Under the pieces are notes generated by a model. That model saw only the letters and a list, made by a program, of their open reading frames with translations. It was not told the origin of the DNA and did not search any database. Made by a program: the position numbers and the translations under genes. A DNA stretch of 64,000 nt. It comes from Clostridiales bacterium UBA1738. GTDB taxonomy: Bacteria; Bacillota; Clostridia; UBA1381. The DNA is taken from the NCBI GenBank assembly GCA_002315735.1, contig DCIA01000003.1, positions 1 to 64,000 on the forward strand. The letters run 5' to 3'. Shown piece by piece: positions 51,523 to 60,149 of this stretch (positions within the stretch are counted from its first letter, which is position 1; each line of letters opens with the position of its first letter).

Positions 51523-53142
51523 ATGAATACACTAATAGGTAAATCGGTGTGTAGCGGAATCGCAATAGGAAGAGTGGAAATCTATAAAAGAAACGCACAA
51601 ATGATAAAAAGGGAAAAGGTAGAGGACGCTCATGCAGAAACGGAAAGATATGTTGAGGCAAGGAATAAGGCGATTGATGAACTCGAACACTTGTTCTATA
51701 AGGCGACAAGGGAGATAGGCGAAGCCGAGGCACAGATTTTTTCAATTCATAAGATGATGTTAGAGGATATAGACTATAACGAATCGGTTGTGAATATAAT
51801 AGAAAAACAGATGGTAAATGCAGAAACCGCCGTATTATTAACAGCAGATAGCCTTGCCAAGATGTTTTCCGAAACAGAGGACACCTATATGACGGCAAGG
51901 GCAGGGGATGTAAGGGATGTTTCGGACAGGATTATAAATATTTTGTCGGGAGAAAGGACAAAAATGCCCGAAAGCAGCGAAAATACAATAATTTTTGCTG
52001 ACGATTTAGCACCGAGCGAAACCTTGCAGATGGATAAAACAAAAATCACGGCATTTGTGACAGAAAAGGGAAGTGCTTCGTCGCACACGGCAATTTTGGC
52101 AAGGTCAATGGGAATTCCTGCGGTAATAGGGATAAAAATTTCCGATGAAATGGACGGACAAGCCGTTGCAGTTGACGGATTTACGGGGATAGTTTATTTA
52201 GACCCTAACGAAGAAGTTTTGAACAAATTAAGGGAAAAAAGTAGGGAAAGAGATAGACAAAGGGAACTTTTGGAACTTATGAAAAACCGCCCAACCGAAA
52301 CTAAAAACGGACGAAAAGTAAAACTTTATGCAAATATCGGAACGCCAAACGAAGTGGGAAGTGCAGTTTTCAATGATGCTGAGGGAATAGGGCTTATGCG
52401 AAGCGAGTTTTTGTATTTGGAGAGCAGAGATTTCCCAAGTGAAGAATCGCAATTTGATGCGTATAAGAGAGTTTTAGAGGGTATGAACGGGAAGATGGTA
52501 ATTATCCGAACCCTCGATATCGGAGCAGATAAAAAGATAGATTATTTCAATCTGCCGAAAGAGGAAAACCCGGCAATGGGACTTCGTGCAATAAGAATTT
52601 GCCTAACGAGAAAAGATATATTTAAAACTCAACTTCGTGCGATATTAAGAGCATCAATTTTTGGGAATGTTTCTATAATGTTTCCTATGATAGTGTCGGT
52701 AGAAGAGGTAAAAAAAGCAAAAGCGATTTTGGAGGAAGCAAAGGCAGAACTTAGGGAAAAAGGCATTGCTTATGAATATGATATCCCTGTCGGAATAATG
52801 ATAGAAACACCTGCATCTGCCGTGATTTCTGACGAACTTGCAAAGGAAGTGGATTTTTTTTCGATAGGCACAAACGATTTGACACAATATGTGCTTGCGA
52901 TGGACAGGCAAAATATGGCAGTTGCGGATATGGTGGACACGCATCATAAGGCGATTTTGCGAATGATAAATGTTGTTATAAATAATGCGCATAAAGCGGG
53001 AATTTGGGCAGGGATTTGTGGAGAATTGGGGAGTGACACGAGCATAATTCCCGAACTTTTGAAAATGGGAGTTGATGAACTGTCGGTAAGCCCAAATAAA
53101 GTACTTGAAATAAGAAAAATCATAAGAGAATATGAAGAATAA
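51523..53142 (+). CDS. ptsI: PTS enzyme I
   Basis: A 539-residue phosphotransferase that takes phosphate from phosphoenolpyruvate and gives it to HPr. The phospho-His site is GSASSHTAILARSMGIPAV (about residue 188). The PEP-binding half shows GIGLMRSEFLYL, IIRTLDIGADK, PMGLRAIRICL-type sequence and the catalytic Cys region AGICGELG. Length is slightly shorter than the 570 of Bacillus, consistent with a compact N-domain. It lies in ptsH-ptsI-crr. Confidence 0.95.
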   Translation: MNTLIGKSVCSGIAIGRVEIYKRNAQMIKREKVEDAHAETERYVEARNKAIDELEHLFYKATREIGEAEAQIFSIHKMMLEDIDYNESVVNIIEKQMVNAETAVLLTADSLAKMFSETEDTYMTARAGDVRDVSDRIINILSGERTKMPESSENTIIFADDLAPSETLQMDKTKITAFVTEKGSASSHTAILARSMGIPAVIGIKISDEMDGQAVAVDGFTGIVYLDPNEEVLNKLREKSRERDRQRELLELMKNRPTETKNGRKVKLYANIGTPNEVGSAVFNDAEGIGLMRSEFLYLESRDFPSEESQFDAYKRVLEGMNGKMVIIRTLDIGADKKIDYFNLPKEENPAMGLRAIRICLTRKDIFKTQLRAILRASIFGNVSIMFPMIVSVEEVKKAKAILEEAKAELREKGIAYEYDIPVGIMIETPASAVISDELAKEVDFFSIGTNDLTQYVLAMDRQNMAVADMVDTHHKAILRMINVVINNAHKAGIWAGICGELGSDTSIIPELLKMGVDELSVSPNKVLEIRKIIREYEE

Positions 53143-53160
53143 AGAAAGGTGGAGAAAGAT

Positions 53161-53634
53161 ATGTTTGGTTTAAGAAAAGAAAAGGGCAAAATATATGCAA
53201 CGCAGGACGGAAAATGCGTGAGTTTGGATAAAGTTCCTGACCCTGTTTTTGCAGATAAACTTTTGGGTGACGGAGTTGCAATAATTCCTAATAGTGATAT
53301 TGTAAAATCCCCCGTAAACGGCACAGTGGAGCAGGTTTTTGATACACTCCACGCATATTCTGTAAAATCAGATGACGGACTTGAAATTTTGGTGCATATC
53401 GGTCTTAATACCGTTGAATTAAAGGGTGAAGGCTTTAATGCACAGGTCAAAAAAGGCGATAAAGTTAAGGTTGGGGATACTCTTTGTACTGCAGATATTG
53501 ACCTAATCAAAAGCCGTGGATACGAACTTTTTACCCCTATCGTTATCACAAATATGGACGAAATTAAAAATTGCGATTGTATTCAAGGTAAGACCGTTTC
53601 GGGTGAAACTGTGGTGTTTGAATACTCAAAATAA
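53161..53634 (+). CDS. crr: PTS glucose-type IIA component
   Basis: A 157-residue EIIA-Glc-like protein. The conserved PDPVFADKLLGDGVAI, the APVNGTV-like KSPVNGTVEQV and the phospho-His region LHAYSVKSDDGLEILVHIGLNTVELKGEGF are present, with two His near each other. The ATG at 53161 follows GGTGGAGAAAGAT. It is a free-standing IIA without a IIBC partner in the window; it probably serves glucose or related permeases encoded elsewhere. It ends the ptsHI operon. Confidence 0.92.
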   Translation: MFGLRKEKGKIYATQDGKCVSLDKVPDPVFADKLLGDGVAIIPNSDIVKSPVNGTVEQVFDTLHAYSVKSDDGLEILVHIGLNTVELKGEGFNAQVKKGDKVKVGDTLCTADIDLIKSRGYELFTPIVITNMDEIKNCDCIQGKTVSGETVVFEYSK

Positions 53635-53665
53635 AAAATATGTCGAATGATGCGACAAAAAGTTA

Positions 53666-53694
53666 TAGACAAAACTTTTATAATATGCTATAAT
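53666..53694 (+). promoter_or_regulatory. Promoter of the rod-shaped RNA, with a 0A-like box upstream
   Basis: TAGACA (53666-53671) and TATAAT (53689-53694) with 17-bp spacing predict a start at G53701. Upstream, TGTCGAA (53641-53647) exactly matches a Spo0A box core and forms a short inverted pair with TGCGACA (53651-53657). Confidence 0.6.
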
Positions 53695-53700
53695 TAACTC

Positions 53701-53855
53701 GCCTAAAAGAACTAAATATATAAATGCATTTTTTTGATGCAAAAACCACGGCCTCTGAAAACAGTCGTGTTGTTTTGCAATGCATTTTATTTAGTTGTTT
53801 TGGGCAACAGAGGTTCGTGTTTTTATGTGCGACCTCTTTGGTTGCACTTTTTTTT
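53701..53855 (+). ncRNA. Candidate rod-shaped small RNA (6S-like shape)
   Basis: About 155 nt between a promoter and a terminator, with no good frame. The 5' end GCCTAAAAGAACTAAAT (53701-53717) pairs with 53789-53805 over 16 of 17 positions. Inside are AAATGCATT (53722-53730) with 53779-53787, GCAAAA (53739-53744) with 53773-53778, and CACG with CGTG. A second hairpin (53804-53845, arms GCAAC/GTTGC and GAGGT/ACCTC) precedes eight T. An extended rod with bulges and closed ends resembles 6S RNA, but I could not match its conserved central bubble. Confidence 0.58.
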
Positions 53856-53865
53856 GTGCAACGAA

Positions 53866-53947
53866 AAAGCCTGACTTTATCTCACAGTGCATAACAAGAT
53901 TCTTTGTCGCAAAAATAATCTTAACACAAATTTAAAAGTCAGGCTTT
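53866..53947. terminator. Long-loop terminator between the RNA and gpmI
   Basis: AAAGCCTGACTTT (53866-53878) pairs perfectly with AAAGTCAGGCTTT (53935-53947). The 56-nt loop has an inner AAGATT/AATCTT stem. T runs exist on both sides, so it can end transcription from either direction, most likely gpmI. Confidence 0.65.
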
Positions 53948-53963
53948 ATTTTTTTGTAAATTT

Positions 53964-55508
53964 TTATTTTTCAATAACGCTTTCACCTGTCATTTCGGCA
54001 GGTTTTTCGATATTCATAAGGTCAAGCATTGTTGGTGTTAGGTCGCAAAGTTTGCCTTTTTTTAGTTTAACATCGCCTGCACCGATAACGATTAGAGGTA
54101 CAGGGTTTGTTGTGTGGGCTGTGAAAACATCTTTTGAATCAGGGTCAAACATCTTATCAGCATTTCCGTGGTCGGCTGTTATTAGAACTTGTCCGCCCTT
54201 TTCTAAAATTGCATTTACAACCTTTCCAAGACATTCGTCAACGGCTTCAACAGCCTTTACAGCAGCGTCAAATACACCTGTATGGCCAACCATATCGCAG
54301 TTTGCAAAGTTTAGGATAATGCTGTCATACTTGTCTTCGTTAATTAATTCTACACAAGCATCAGCAACCTTATAAGCACTCATTTCAGGCTGCATATCGT
54401 ATGTTGCAACCTTTGGTGATGGGATAAGTTTTCTGTCTTCGCCTTCATAAACTTCTTCAACACCGCCGTTAAAGAAGAATGTAACGTGTGCATACTTTTC
54501 AGTTTCGGCAATACGAAGTTGTTTTAAGCCTTTTTTAGAGATATATTCGCCGAAAGTGTTTGTCAAAACTTGTGGTTTAAAAGCAACATTTACATTAGGC
54601 ATTGAAGCATCGTATTGAGTCATACAAACATAGTAAAGTGGGAATAATTCTCGCTTAAAACCGTTAAATTCAGGGTCGACAAAGGTTCTTGTGATTTCTC
54701 TTGCACGGTCAGGACGGAAGTTAAAGCAGATTACAGAATCGTTTGCACCGATTTTGCCGACAGGCTCTCCGTTTTCTGTGTTAACCATAGGAACGATAAA
54801 TTCGTCTGTGATAAGTGCGCCGTTTTCGTCCTTTGTAATGTATGATTTTTCCATAGAAGCGATAACATCATCTGTAATAACGCCTTCATTTTTAACCATA
54901 GCATCATATGCTTTTACAACTCTGTTCCAGTTATTGTCACGGTCCATTGCATAGTAACGACCGCTTACTGTTGCGATTTTGCCGACAGATGCGTCAAGTT
55001 TTTCTTGTAGTGCTTTTAGGAAAGAAATTCCCGATGTTGGCGAAACATCACGGCCGTCCATTATAGGATGCACGAAAACCTTTGTAAGACCGTTCTTTTT
55101 GGCAAAGTCGATAAGCCCAAAAAGATGTTCGATATGTGAGTGAACACCACCGTCGGACAAAAGACCGATAAAGTGAAGTGCAGAATCGTTCTTTTTGCAG
55201 TTTTCAACAGCACCTAAAAGTGCTTCGTTTGAATAGAAATCGCCGTCATTTATAGATTTTGTAATTCTTGTAAGTTCTTGATAAACAACTCGTCCTGCAC
55301 CGATATTTGTGTGACCGACTTCTGAGTTACCCATTTGTCCGTCAGGAAGGCCAACTGCCATACCGCTGGCATAAAGGATAGTGTTTGGATAGTTTGCAAA
55401 ATAACTGTCAATGTTAGGTTTTTTTGCAGCCTTGATTGCGTTTCCTTCGGTAGCTTCGTTAATTCCGAAACCGTCAAGGATTATAAGGGCAATCGGTTTT
55501 TTATTCAT
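53964..55508 (-). CDS. gpmI: 2,3-bisphosphoglycerate-independent phosphoglycerate mutase
   Basis: A 514-residue two-Mn alkaline-phosphatase-fold enzyme converting 3- to 2-phosphoglycerate. It has PIALIILDGFGIN (metal Asp), GNSEVGHTNIGAGRVVYQ (catalytic Ser), HPIMDGRDVSP, NFRPDRAREI and the second metal site NCDMVGHTG with TADHGNADKM. Length is typical. It follows tpiA after 59 nt and an attenuator-like hairpin. AlphA start ATG follows GGAGGAAACTACT. Confidence 0.96.
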   Translation of the reverse strand: MNKKPIALIILDGFGINEATEGNAIKAAKKPNIDSYFANYPNTILYASGMAVGLPDGQMGNSEVGHTNIGAGRVVYQELTRITKSINDGDFYSNEALLGAVENCKKNDSALHFIGLLSDGGVHSHIEHLFGLIDFAKKNGLTKVFVHPIMDGRDVSPTSGISFLKALQEKLDASVGKIATVSGRYYAMDRDNNWNRVVKAYDAMVKNEGVITDDVIASMEKSYITKDENGALITDEFIVPMVNTENGEPVGKIGANDSVICFNFRPDRAREITRTFVDPEFNGFKRELFPLYYVCMTQYDASMPNVNVAFKPQVLTNTFGEYISKKGLKQLRIAETEKYAHVTFFFNGGVEEVYEGEDRKLIPSPKVATYDMQPEMSAYKVADACVELINEDKYDSIILNFANCDMVGHTGVFDAAVKAVEAVDECLGKVVNAILEKGGQVLITADHGNADKMFDPDSKDVFTAHTTNPVPLIVIGAGDVKLKKGKLCDLTPTMLDLMNIEKPAEMTGESVIEK

Positions 55509-55532
55509 AGTAGTTTCCTCCGTATCAAAAAT

Positions 55533-55558
55533 TACGGCGGAACTTTCGTTCCACCGTA
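55533..55558 (-). terminator. Intercistronic hairpin between tpiA and gpmI
   Basis: TACGGCGGAAC (55533-55543) pairs with GTTCCACCGTA (55548-55558), with one wobble and a 4-nt loop. On the minus strand it is followed by ATTTTTG. It may attenuate read-through into gpmI or stabilise the transcript. Confidence 0.55.
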
Positions 55559-55567
55559 GAATTTAAA

Positions 55568-56317
55568 TTAGCAAGCTTTTGTGATTCCTGCAAAATCTTC
55601 GGCAACAAGTGATGCACCACCGATTAGGCCGCCGTCAATGTTTGGCTTTGCCATAAGTTCCTTAGCATTTGATGGCTTCATGCTGCCTCCGTATTGAATT
55701 GTAAATTCAGGAGCACATTTTTCGCAGTAAAGTTCAGCAATAACCTTTCTTATGCCACAGCAAACTTCTTCAGCCTGTTCGCTTGTAGCAGTTTTGCCTG
55801 TTCCGATAGCCCAAATAGGTTCGTATGCGATAACAACCTTTTTAGCATCTTCTGCAGAAATTCCTGCAAATGCCTTTTTAATTTGGATTGTGATTAAATC
55901 CATTGTTATGCCTGCTTCTCTTTGCTCTAATGATTCGCCTACGCAAACGATAGGGATAAGACCTTTTGAAAGAGCCTTTTTAGTTTTAAGATTTACAGTT
56001 TCATCTGTTTCGTTGTTGTATTCTCGTCTTTCTGAGTGACCGATAATTACATAGTCAACGCCAAGGTCAACCAGCATATCGGCAGATACTTCGCCTGTAA
56101 AAGCGCCTTTGTCCTCGAAATGTAGGTTTTCAGCACCGATTTTTACGTGAGTACCCTTAGCAGCTTCAACTGCCATCGGAAGACATACAAAAGGTGTGCA
56201 ACAAACTACTTCGCAGTTTGAACCCTTTGTTGCTTCTGCAACTGATTTTACATAGTCATAAGTTTCACTTGGAAGTTTGTTCATCTTCCAGTTTCCTGCA
56301 ACGATATATTTACCCAT
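55568..56317 (-). CDS. tpiA: Triosephosphate isomerase
   Basis: A 249-residue TIM barrel that interconverts dihydroxyacetone phosphate and glyceraldehyde 3-phosphate. It has VAGNWKMNK (catalytic Lys), IIGHSERR (catalytic His), AYEPIWAIGTGKTA (catalytic Glu and loop 6) and QYGGSMKPSNA. Length is normal. AAAGGAGAAACTAAA precedes the ATG, 23 nt after pgk. Confidence 0.97.
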   Translation of the reverse strand: MGKYIVAGNWKMNKLPSETYDYVKSVAEATKGSNCEVVCCTPFVCLPMAVEAAKGTHVKIGAENLHFEDKGAFTGEVSADMLVDLGVDYVIIGHSERREYNNETDETVNLKTKKALSKGLIPIVCVGESLEQREAGITMDLITIQIKKAFAGISAEDAKKVVIAYEPIWAIGTGKTATSEQAEEVCCGIRKVIAELYCEKCAPEFTIQYGGSMKPSNAKELMAKPNIDGGLIGGASLVAEDFAGITKAC

Positions 56318-56340
56318 TTTAGTTTCTCCTTTGTAATTTA

Positions 56341-57534
56341 TTATTTGTCATTAATAGCAACAATGCCGGGAAGGTCTTTTCCTTCTAAGAATTCAAGTGA
56401 TGCGCCACCGCCTGTTGAGATATGGCTCATCTTATCAGCAAGACCTGCTTTATTAACAGCTGCAACACTGTCTCCGCCACCGATAACTGTTGTGGCGTCA
56501 AGGTCAGCTAAAACCTTTGCAATAGCATTTGTGCCCTTTGCAAAGTTTGACATTTCAAATACGCCCATAGGACCGTTCCAAACAACTGTCTTTGCATTCT
56601 TTAATGCATCGGAGAAAAGTTCGGTTGTCTTAGGTCCGATATCAAGTCCCATATAGCCATCGTCAATTCCGTTTTCTGTTACTTTAAATTCGGCATCATT
56701 TGAAAATTCTTTTGCTTCTATTGTATCGACAGGAATTAAAAGATTAACGCCCTTTTCTTCTGCCTTTTTCATCATATCTTTTGCATAGTCGATGAAGTCT
56801 TCTTCAAGAAGTGATGTGCCGACCGAAAGACCTTTTGCTTTCATAAAAGTGTAAGCCATACCGCCACCAATGATTAGTGTGTCAACCTTTTCAAGAAGAT
56901 TGTTGATAACAGAAATCTTTGAAGAAACCTTTGAACCGCCCAAAACGGCAACAAGTGGTCTTACAGGATTATTAACGGCATTACCTAAGAATTCGATTTC
57001 CTTTTGGATTAAGTAACCACAAACGGAAACAGGAACAAATTCTGTAACACCGACGTTTGAACAATGTGCACGGTGAGCAGTACCGAAAGCATCATTTACA
57101 AATACGTCAGCAAGGGAAGCAAGTTCTTTTGAGAATGCTTCAACATTCTTTGTTTCTTCTACTCTAAAGCGAGTGTTTTCAAGAAGAACAACATCTCCGT
57201 CAGCCATTTCACTAACTGCCTTTTTAGCATTTTCGCCAACAACTGTATCATCTGCTGCAAAGATTACGTCTTTGCCAAGTTTTTCAGAAAGAGCTTTTGC
57301 AACAGGAGCAAGTGAAAGTTCAGGCTTTGGTTCGCCCTTTGGCTTACCCATATGTGAGCAAAGAATAACCTTTGCACCATTTTGAACAAGATATTTGATT
57401 GTAGGAAGAGCACCTACAATTCTTGTATCGTCAGTAATGTTTCTGTTTTCATCAAGTGGAACGTTAAAATCGCATCTAACCAGGACGCGTTTGCCTTTAA
57501 CTTCGATATCTTCTACGCTTTTTTTGTTTAACAT
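56341..57534 (-). CDS. pgk: Phosphoglycerate kinase
   Basis: A 397-residue glycolytic kinase making ATP from 1,3-bisphosphoglycerate. It has KRVLVRCDFNVPLDE, the substrate-binding CSHMGKPKG, VFVNDAFGTAHRAHCS, the KVSSKISVINNLL loop and GGGDSVAAVNKAG for nucleotide binding. Length is standard. It is first in pgk-tpiA-gpmI; gapA and a CggR regulator are not adjacent, unlike in Bacillus. Confidence 0.97.
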   Translation of the reverse strand: MLNKKSVEDIEVKGKRVLVRCDFNVPLDENRNITDDTRIVGALPTIKYLVQNGAKVILCSHMGKPKGEPKPELSLAPVAKALSEKLGKDVIFAADDTVVGENAKKAVSEMADGDVVLLENTRFRVEETKNVEAFSKELASLADVFVNDAFGTAHRAHCSNVGVTEFVPVSVCGYLIQKEIEFLGNAVNNPVRPLVAVLGGSKVSSKISVINNLLEKVDTLIIGGGMAYTFMKAKGLSVGTSLLEEDFIDYAKDMMKKAEEKGVNLLIPVDTIEAKEFSNDAEFKVTENGIDDGYMGLDIGPKTTELFSDALKNAKTVVWNGPMGVFEMSNFAKGTNAIAKVLADLDATTVIGGGDSVAAVNKAGLADKMSHISTGGGASLEFLEGKDLPGIVAINDK

Positions 57535-57568
57535 AAGGACACCTCTTTATAAAAATCTTTTCTTTTAA

Positions 57569-57580
57569 GGGTTATAACCC
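57569..57580. promoter_or_regulatory. Palindrome in the pgk leader
   Basis: GGGTTATAACCC is a perfect 12-bp palindrome lying just after the predicted start of the pgk transcript. An operator here would block the promoter. It could also be a weak mRNA 5' hairpin. Confidence 0.4.
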
Positions 57581-57590
57581 CACAAAAAGC

Positions 57591-57619
57591 ATTGTACCAA
57601 AATTTAGCACAACTTTCAA
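57591..57619 (-). promoter_or_regulatory. Promoter of pgk-tpiA-gpmI
   Basis: On the minus strand TTGAAA (57614-57619) and TACAAT (57591-57596) with 17-bp spacing. Confidence 0.65.
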
Positions 57620-57648
57620 GAGAAATCGACCAATTTTTGAAAATTTTG

Positions 57649-58155
57649 TTAAAAATTTATCGTACTTAGGAAAGATGCACATAAAATTCCAACTAAATCA
57701 CCAAAAATTGCAGCCAAAACTACCCCTTTTGTATATTTTACCCTAGTTGACCTAAAATATACAGAAATGGTATAAAAGGTTGTTTCGGTTGATGCGCACA
57801 AAATAGCGGCAGTTCGTGAAATTCTGCTGTCTGCACCGTAGGATTTAATCATATCGGTCAAAAGGCCGATTGAACCACCACCTGAAAAGGGACGAAGAAG
57901 TGCGAGCGGCAAAATTTCAGAAGGGATGCCGACTGCTTTTGCAGGCTTTGCCAAAAAGCACACAAAGATATCCAAAAGTCCCGATGCCCGCAGCATAGCA
58001 GAGAGCGACAAAATCGCAATAAGAGCAGGAGTGATTTTAAATATGGTTTTTAAGCCGTTTTCAACGCCTTCTAAAAAGAGCGAATAGATAGGTGCTTTGT
58101 TTTTTATTGCGACAAGTAAAACTAAAATAATTAAAACAGGAAGAACAAATTCTAT
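57649..58155 (-). CDS. spmB: Spore maturation protein SpmB with non-standard start
   Basis: The frame encodes a nucleoside-recognition/SpmB-type membrane protein of up to 168 residues, with 4-5 helices and the conserved MLRASGLLD, LALLRPFSGGGSIGLL and SYGADSRISRTAAILCASTETTFYT. The family length is about 178. From 58155 the frame is open but has no ATG, GTG or early TTG; the first standard start is TTG at 58011, which would remove about 48 residues of conserved helix. AGAGGTG sits 7 nt before an ATA codon at 58155, next to an A8 tract. Either ATA is used, the polymerase slips, or a base is miscalled. Confidence 0.65.
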   Translation of the reverse strand: MEFVLPVLIILVLLVAIKNKAPIYSLFLEGVENGLKTIFKITPALIAILSLSAMLRASGLLDIFVCFLAKPAKAVGIPSEILPLALLRPFSGGGSIGLLTDMIKSYGADSRISRTAAILCASTETTFYTISVYFRSTRVKYTKGVVLAAIFGDLVGILCASFLSTINF

Positions 58156-58721
58156 TTTTTTTCACCTCTTTTGCAAAAAATCATCTCGGCAAAAAGGGCT
58201 GCCGAAAGGGACAAAAATGAGCAAATCCAAACGGGAGGAACTATCGAAAAAGGATTTTTCGAGCCGCACGATGCTAAAATGCTGATAACAGTTGTGGGGA
58301 AAAGCCCGATACTTGCCGTATTCATAACGGTAAATCGGCACATTTGATGGCTTGGGTATTCGCTGAAATTATTTTCCTCGTCAAGCTTTTCCATAGCCGA
58401 AATACCTGCTTGTGTTGCCGCATTTCCCGTGCCGAAAAGGTTTGCAATAACATTCATTGTGATACTGCTTTTTGCAGAGGTTTTAGGAAAGAGTTTTGAA
58501 ATTATGGGGGACAACCATTTTTCAACACATTTTGCTGCTCCACCCTTTTCTGCAACATTTAAAATTCCCGACCAAAAACATAAAATTCCGGCAAGGGAAA
58601 GGGCTGTTTCAATAGCCGATTTTGCACCGTCTATGCCACTTGTTACGGTGGTTTCGAGGTTTCCGAAAAATGCCGATGAAATAAAAGATAAAATAATTAC
58701 AAAGGGAAAAACAAAGTTCAT
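58152..58721 (-). CDS. spmA: Spore maturation protein SpmA
   Basis: A 189-residue membrane protein of the SpmA family, needed for spore core dehydration with SpmB. It has SGIDGAKSAIETALSLAGILCFWSG, the nucleoside-recognition NVIANLFGTGNAATQAGISAMEKL and MCRFTVMNTASIGLFPTTVISI. It ends KRGEKK in an A-rich tract where spmB begins. The start follows GTAGGTGATGTT. Confidence 0.88.
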   Translation of the reverse strand: MNFVFPFVIILSFISSAFFGNLETTVTSGIDGAKSAIETALSLAGILCFWSGILNVAEKGGAAKCVEKWLSPIISKLFPKTSAKSSITMNVIANLFGTGNAATQAGISAMEKLDEENNFSEYPSHQMCRFTVMNTASIGLFPTTVISILASCGSKNPFSIVPPVWICSFLSLSAALFAEMIFCKRGEKK

Positions 58722-58755
58722 AACATCACCTACAATTTATTTATATAATATAATA

Positions 58756-58784
58756 TTGTAATTTTTTACCGACTATGATATAAT
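58756..58784 (+). promoter_or_regulatory. Promoter of thyA
   Basis: TTGTAA (58756-58761) and TATAAT (58779-58784) with 17-bp spacing, about 25 nt before the ribosome site. Confidence 0.75.
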
Positions 58785-58814
58785 GGAAAAATATATAATA
58801 GGTGAGGTGTCGTT

Positions 58815-59642
58815 ATGAGTTACGCAGATGAAATTTTTAAGAAAAATTGTGAAGAAATTTTAAACCACGGTGTTACCGACGAGTCTATGCAGGTACGCCC
58901 TCATTGGGAAGACGGAGAAAGTGCATATACAAAGAGCGTTTTTGGGATTGTGAATAGATATGACTTGTCAAAGGAGTTCCCGATTTTGACGCTTAGAAGA
59001 ACATATTGGAAGTCTGCACTTGACGAACTTTTATGGATTTGGCAGAAAAAATCAAACAATATTAACGAATTAAAAAGTCATGTTTGGGACCAGTGGGCAG
59101 ACGAAACGGGAAGTATCGGAAAGGCATACGGATATCAACTCGGTATTAAGAACAAATATAAAGAGGGCGAATTTGACCAAGTGGATAGGGTGCTTTTTGA
59201 CCTTAAAAACAACCCGAATTCAAGAAGAATTATGACAAATATCTATAATCATGCAGATTTGTCAGAGATGCATCTTTATCCTTGCGCATATTCCACAACA
59301 TTTAGTGTAAAGGACGGAAAACTAAACGCAATTTTAAATCAAAGAAGTAATGACTTTTTGGCGGCAAATAACTGGAATGTAGTGCAATATGCACTTTTGG
59401 TTCATATTTTTGCCAAGGTTTCGGGACTTTTGCCGGGAGAACTTGTTCATGTAATTGCAGATGCACACATTTATGACAGACACCTGCCAATCGTGGAAGA
59501 ACTTATAAAAAGACCGACTTTTGAAGCACCAAAACTTGAAATTGCAGATTTTGATGATTTTTATAAAGTCACAATAGACGATTTCAAACTAGACGGATAT
59601 AAATTTAACGAATTTACAACTAAAATACCGATTGCAATATAA
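58815..59642 (+). CDS. thyA: Thymidylate synthase ThyA
   Basis: A 275-residue folate-dependent thymidylate synthase converting dUMP to dTMP. It shows LTLRRTYWKSALDELLWI, HVWDQWADETGSIGKAYGYQ, the catalytic Cys in MHLYPCAYSTTF, and LNQRSNDFLAANNWNVVQYALL with HVIADAHIYDRH. The active-site flank LYPCAYS differs from the usual PPCH, as in some clostridial enzymes. The DHFR gene follows after 13 nt, so they form a folate unit. Confidence 0.94.
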   Translation: MSYADEIFKKNCEEILNHGVTDESMQVRPHWEDGESAYTKSVFGIVNRYDLSKEFPILTLRRTYWKSALDELLWIWQKKSNNINELKSHVWDQWADETGSIGKAYGYQLGIKNKYKEGEFDQVDRVLFDLKNNPNSRRIMTNIYNHADLSEMHLYPCAYSTTFSVKDGKLNAILNQRSNDFLAANNWNVVQYALLVHIFAKVSGLLPGELVHVIADAHIYDRHLPIVEELIKRPTFEAPKLEIADFDDFYKVTIDDFKLDGYKFNEFTTKIPIAI

Positions 59643-59655
59643 AAAGGATTAAAAA

Positions 59656-60138
59656 ATGAAACTTATTGTTGCTGTATCAGAAAATTGGGGTATCGGAAAG
59701 GACAACAACCTTCTTTTTAATATCCCAAAGGATATGAAGTTTTTCAGAGAAACAACTCTTAATAAAACGGTGGTTTTGGGCAGAAAAAATCTGGAGAGTT
59801 TTCCAAACCAGAAACCTCTTAAAAACAGAGAAAATATCGTGATTACAAGAAACCGAGATTTTGTTTTAGAGGGCGCAAAAATTTTTCACAGTATTCCCGA
59901 ATTTTTGGAATATAATTATGATGATGAGAATACATATGTAATAGGTGGGGAAAGTATCTATCGTCAGCTTTTGCCGTACTGTGATACTTGCCTTGTCACA
60001 AAAGTTAATAAAACTGTGCCTTGCGACAAATTCATGGTGAATTTAGACGAAGAATCCGATTGGGAACTAAAAGAAGAATCGGAAGAAATCGAAGATAACG
60101 GATATATATTAAAATTTCTGAAATATGAAAGAAAATAG
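59656..60138 (+). CDS. folA: Dihydrofolate reductase
   Basis: A 160-residue NADPH-dependent enzyme that regenerates tetrahydrofolate used by ThyA. It has SENWGIGKDNNLLFNIPKDMKFFRETT, with the catalytic acid in IPKDMK, TVVLGRKNLESFP for NADPH, and YVIGGESIYRQLLPYCD. Length is normal. It follows thyA, the classic pairing. Confidence 0.93.
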   Translation: MKLIVAVSENWGIGKDNNLLFNIPKDMKFFRETTLNKTVVLGRKNLESFPNQKPLKNRENIVITRNRDFVLEGAKIFHSIPEFLEYNYDDENTYVIGGESIYRQLLPYCDTCLVTKVNKTVPCDKFMVNLDEESDWELKEESEEIEDNGYILKFLKYERK

Positions 60139-60149
60139 GGGGTAATATC

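Noticed and set aside
52944..53549. 201-residue frame antisense to ptsI and crr
   Set aside because: Both sense genes have intact catalytic motifs; the antisense protein shows no domain.
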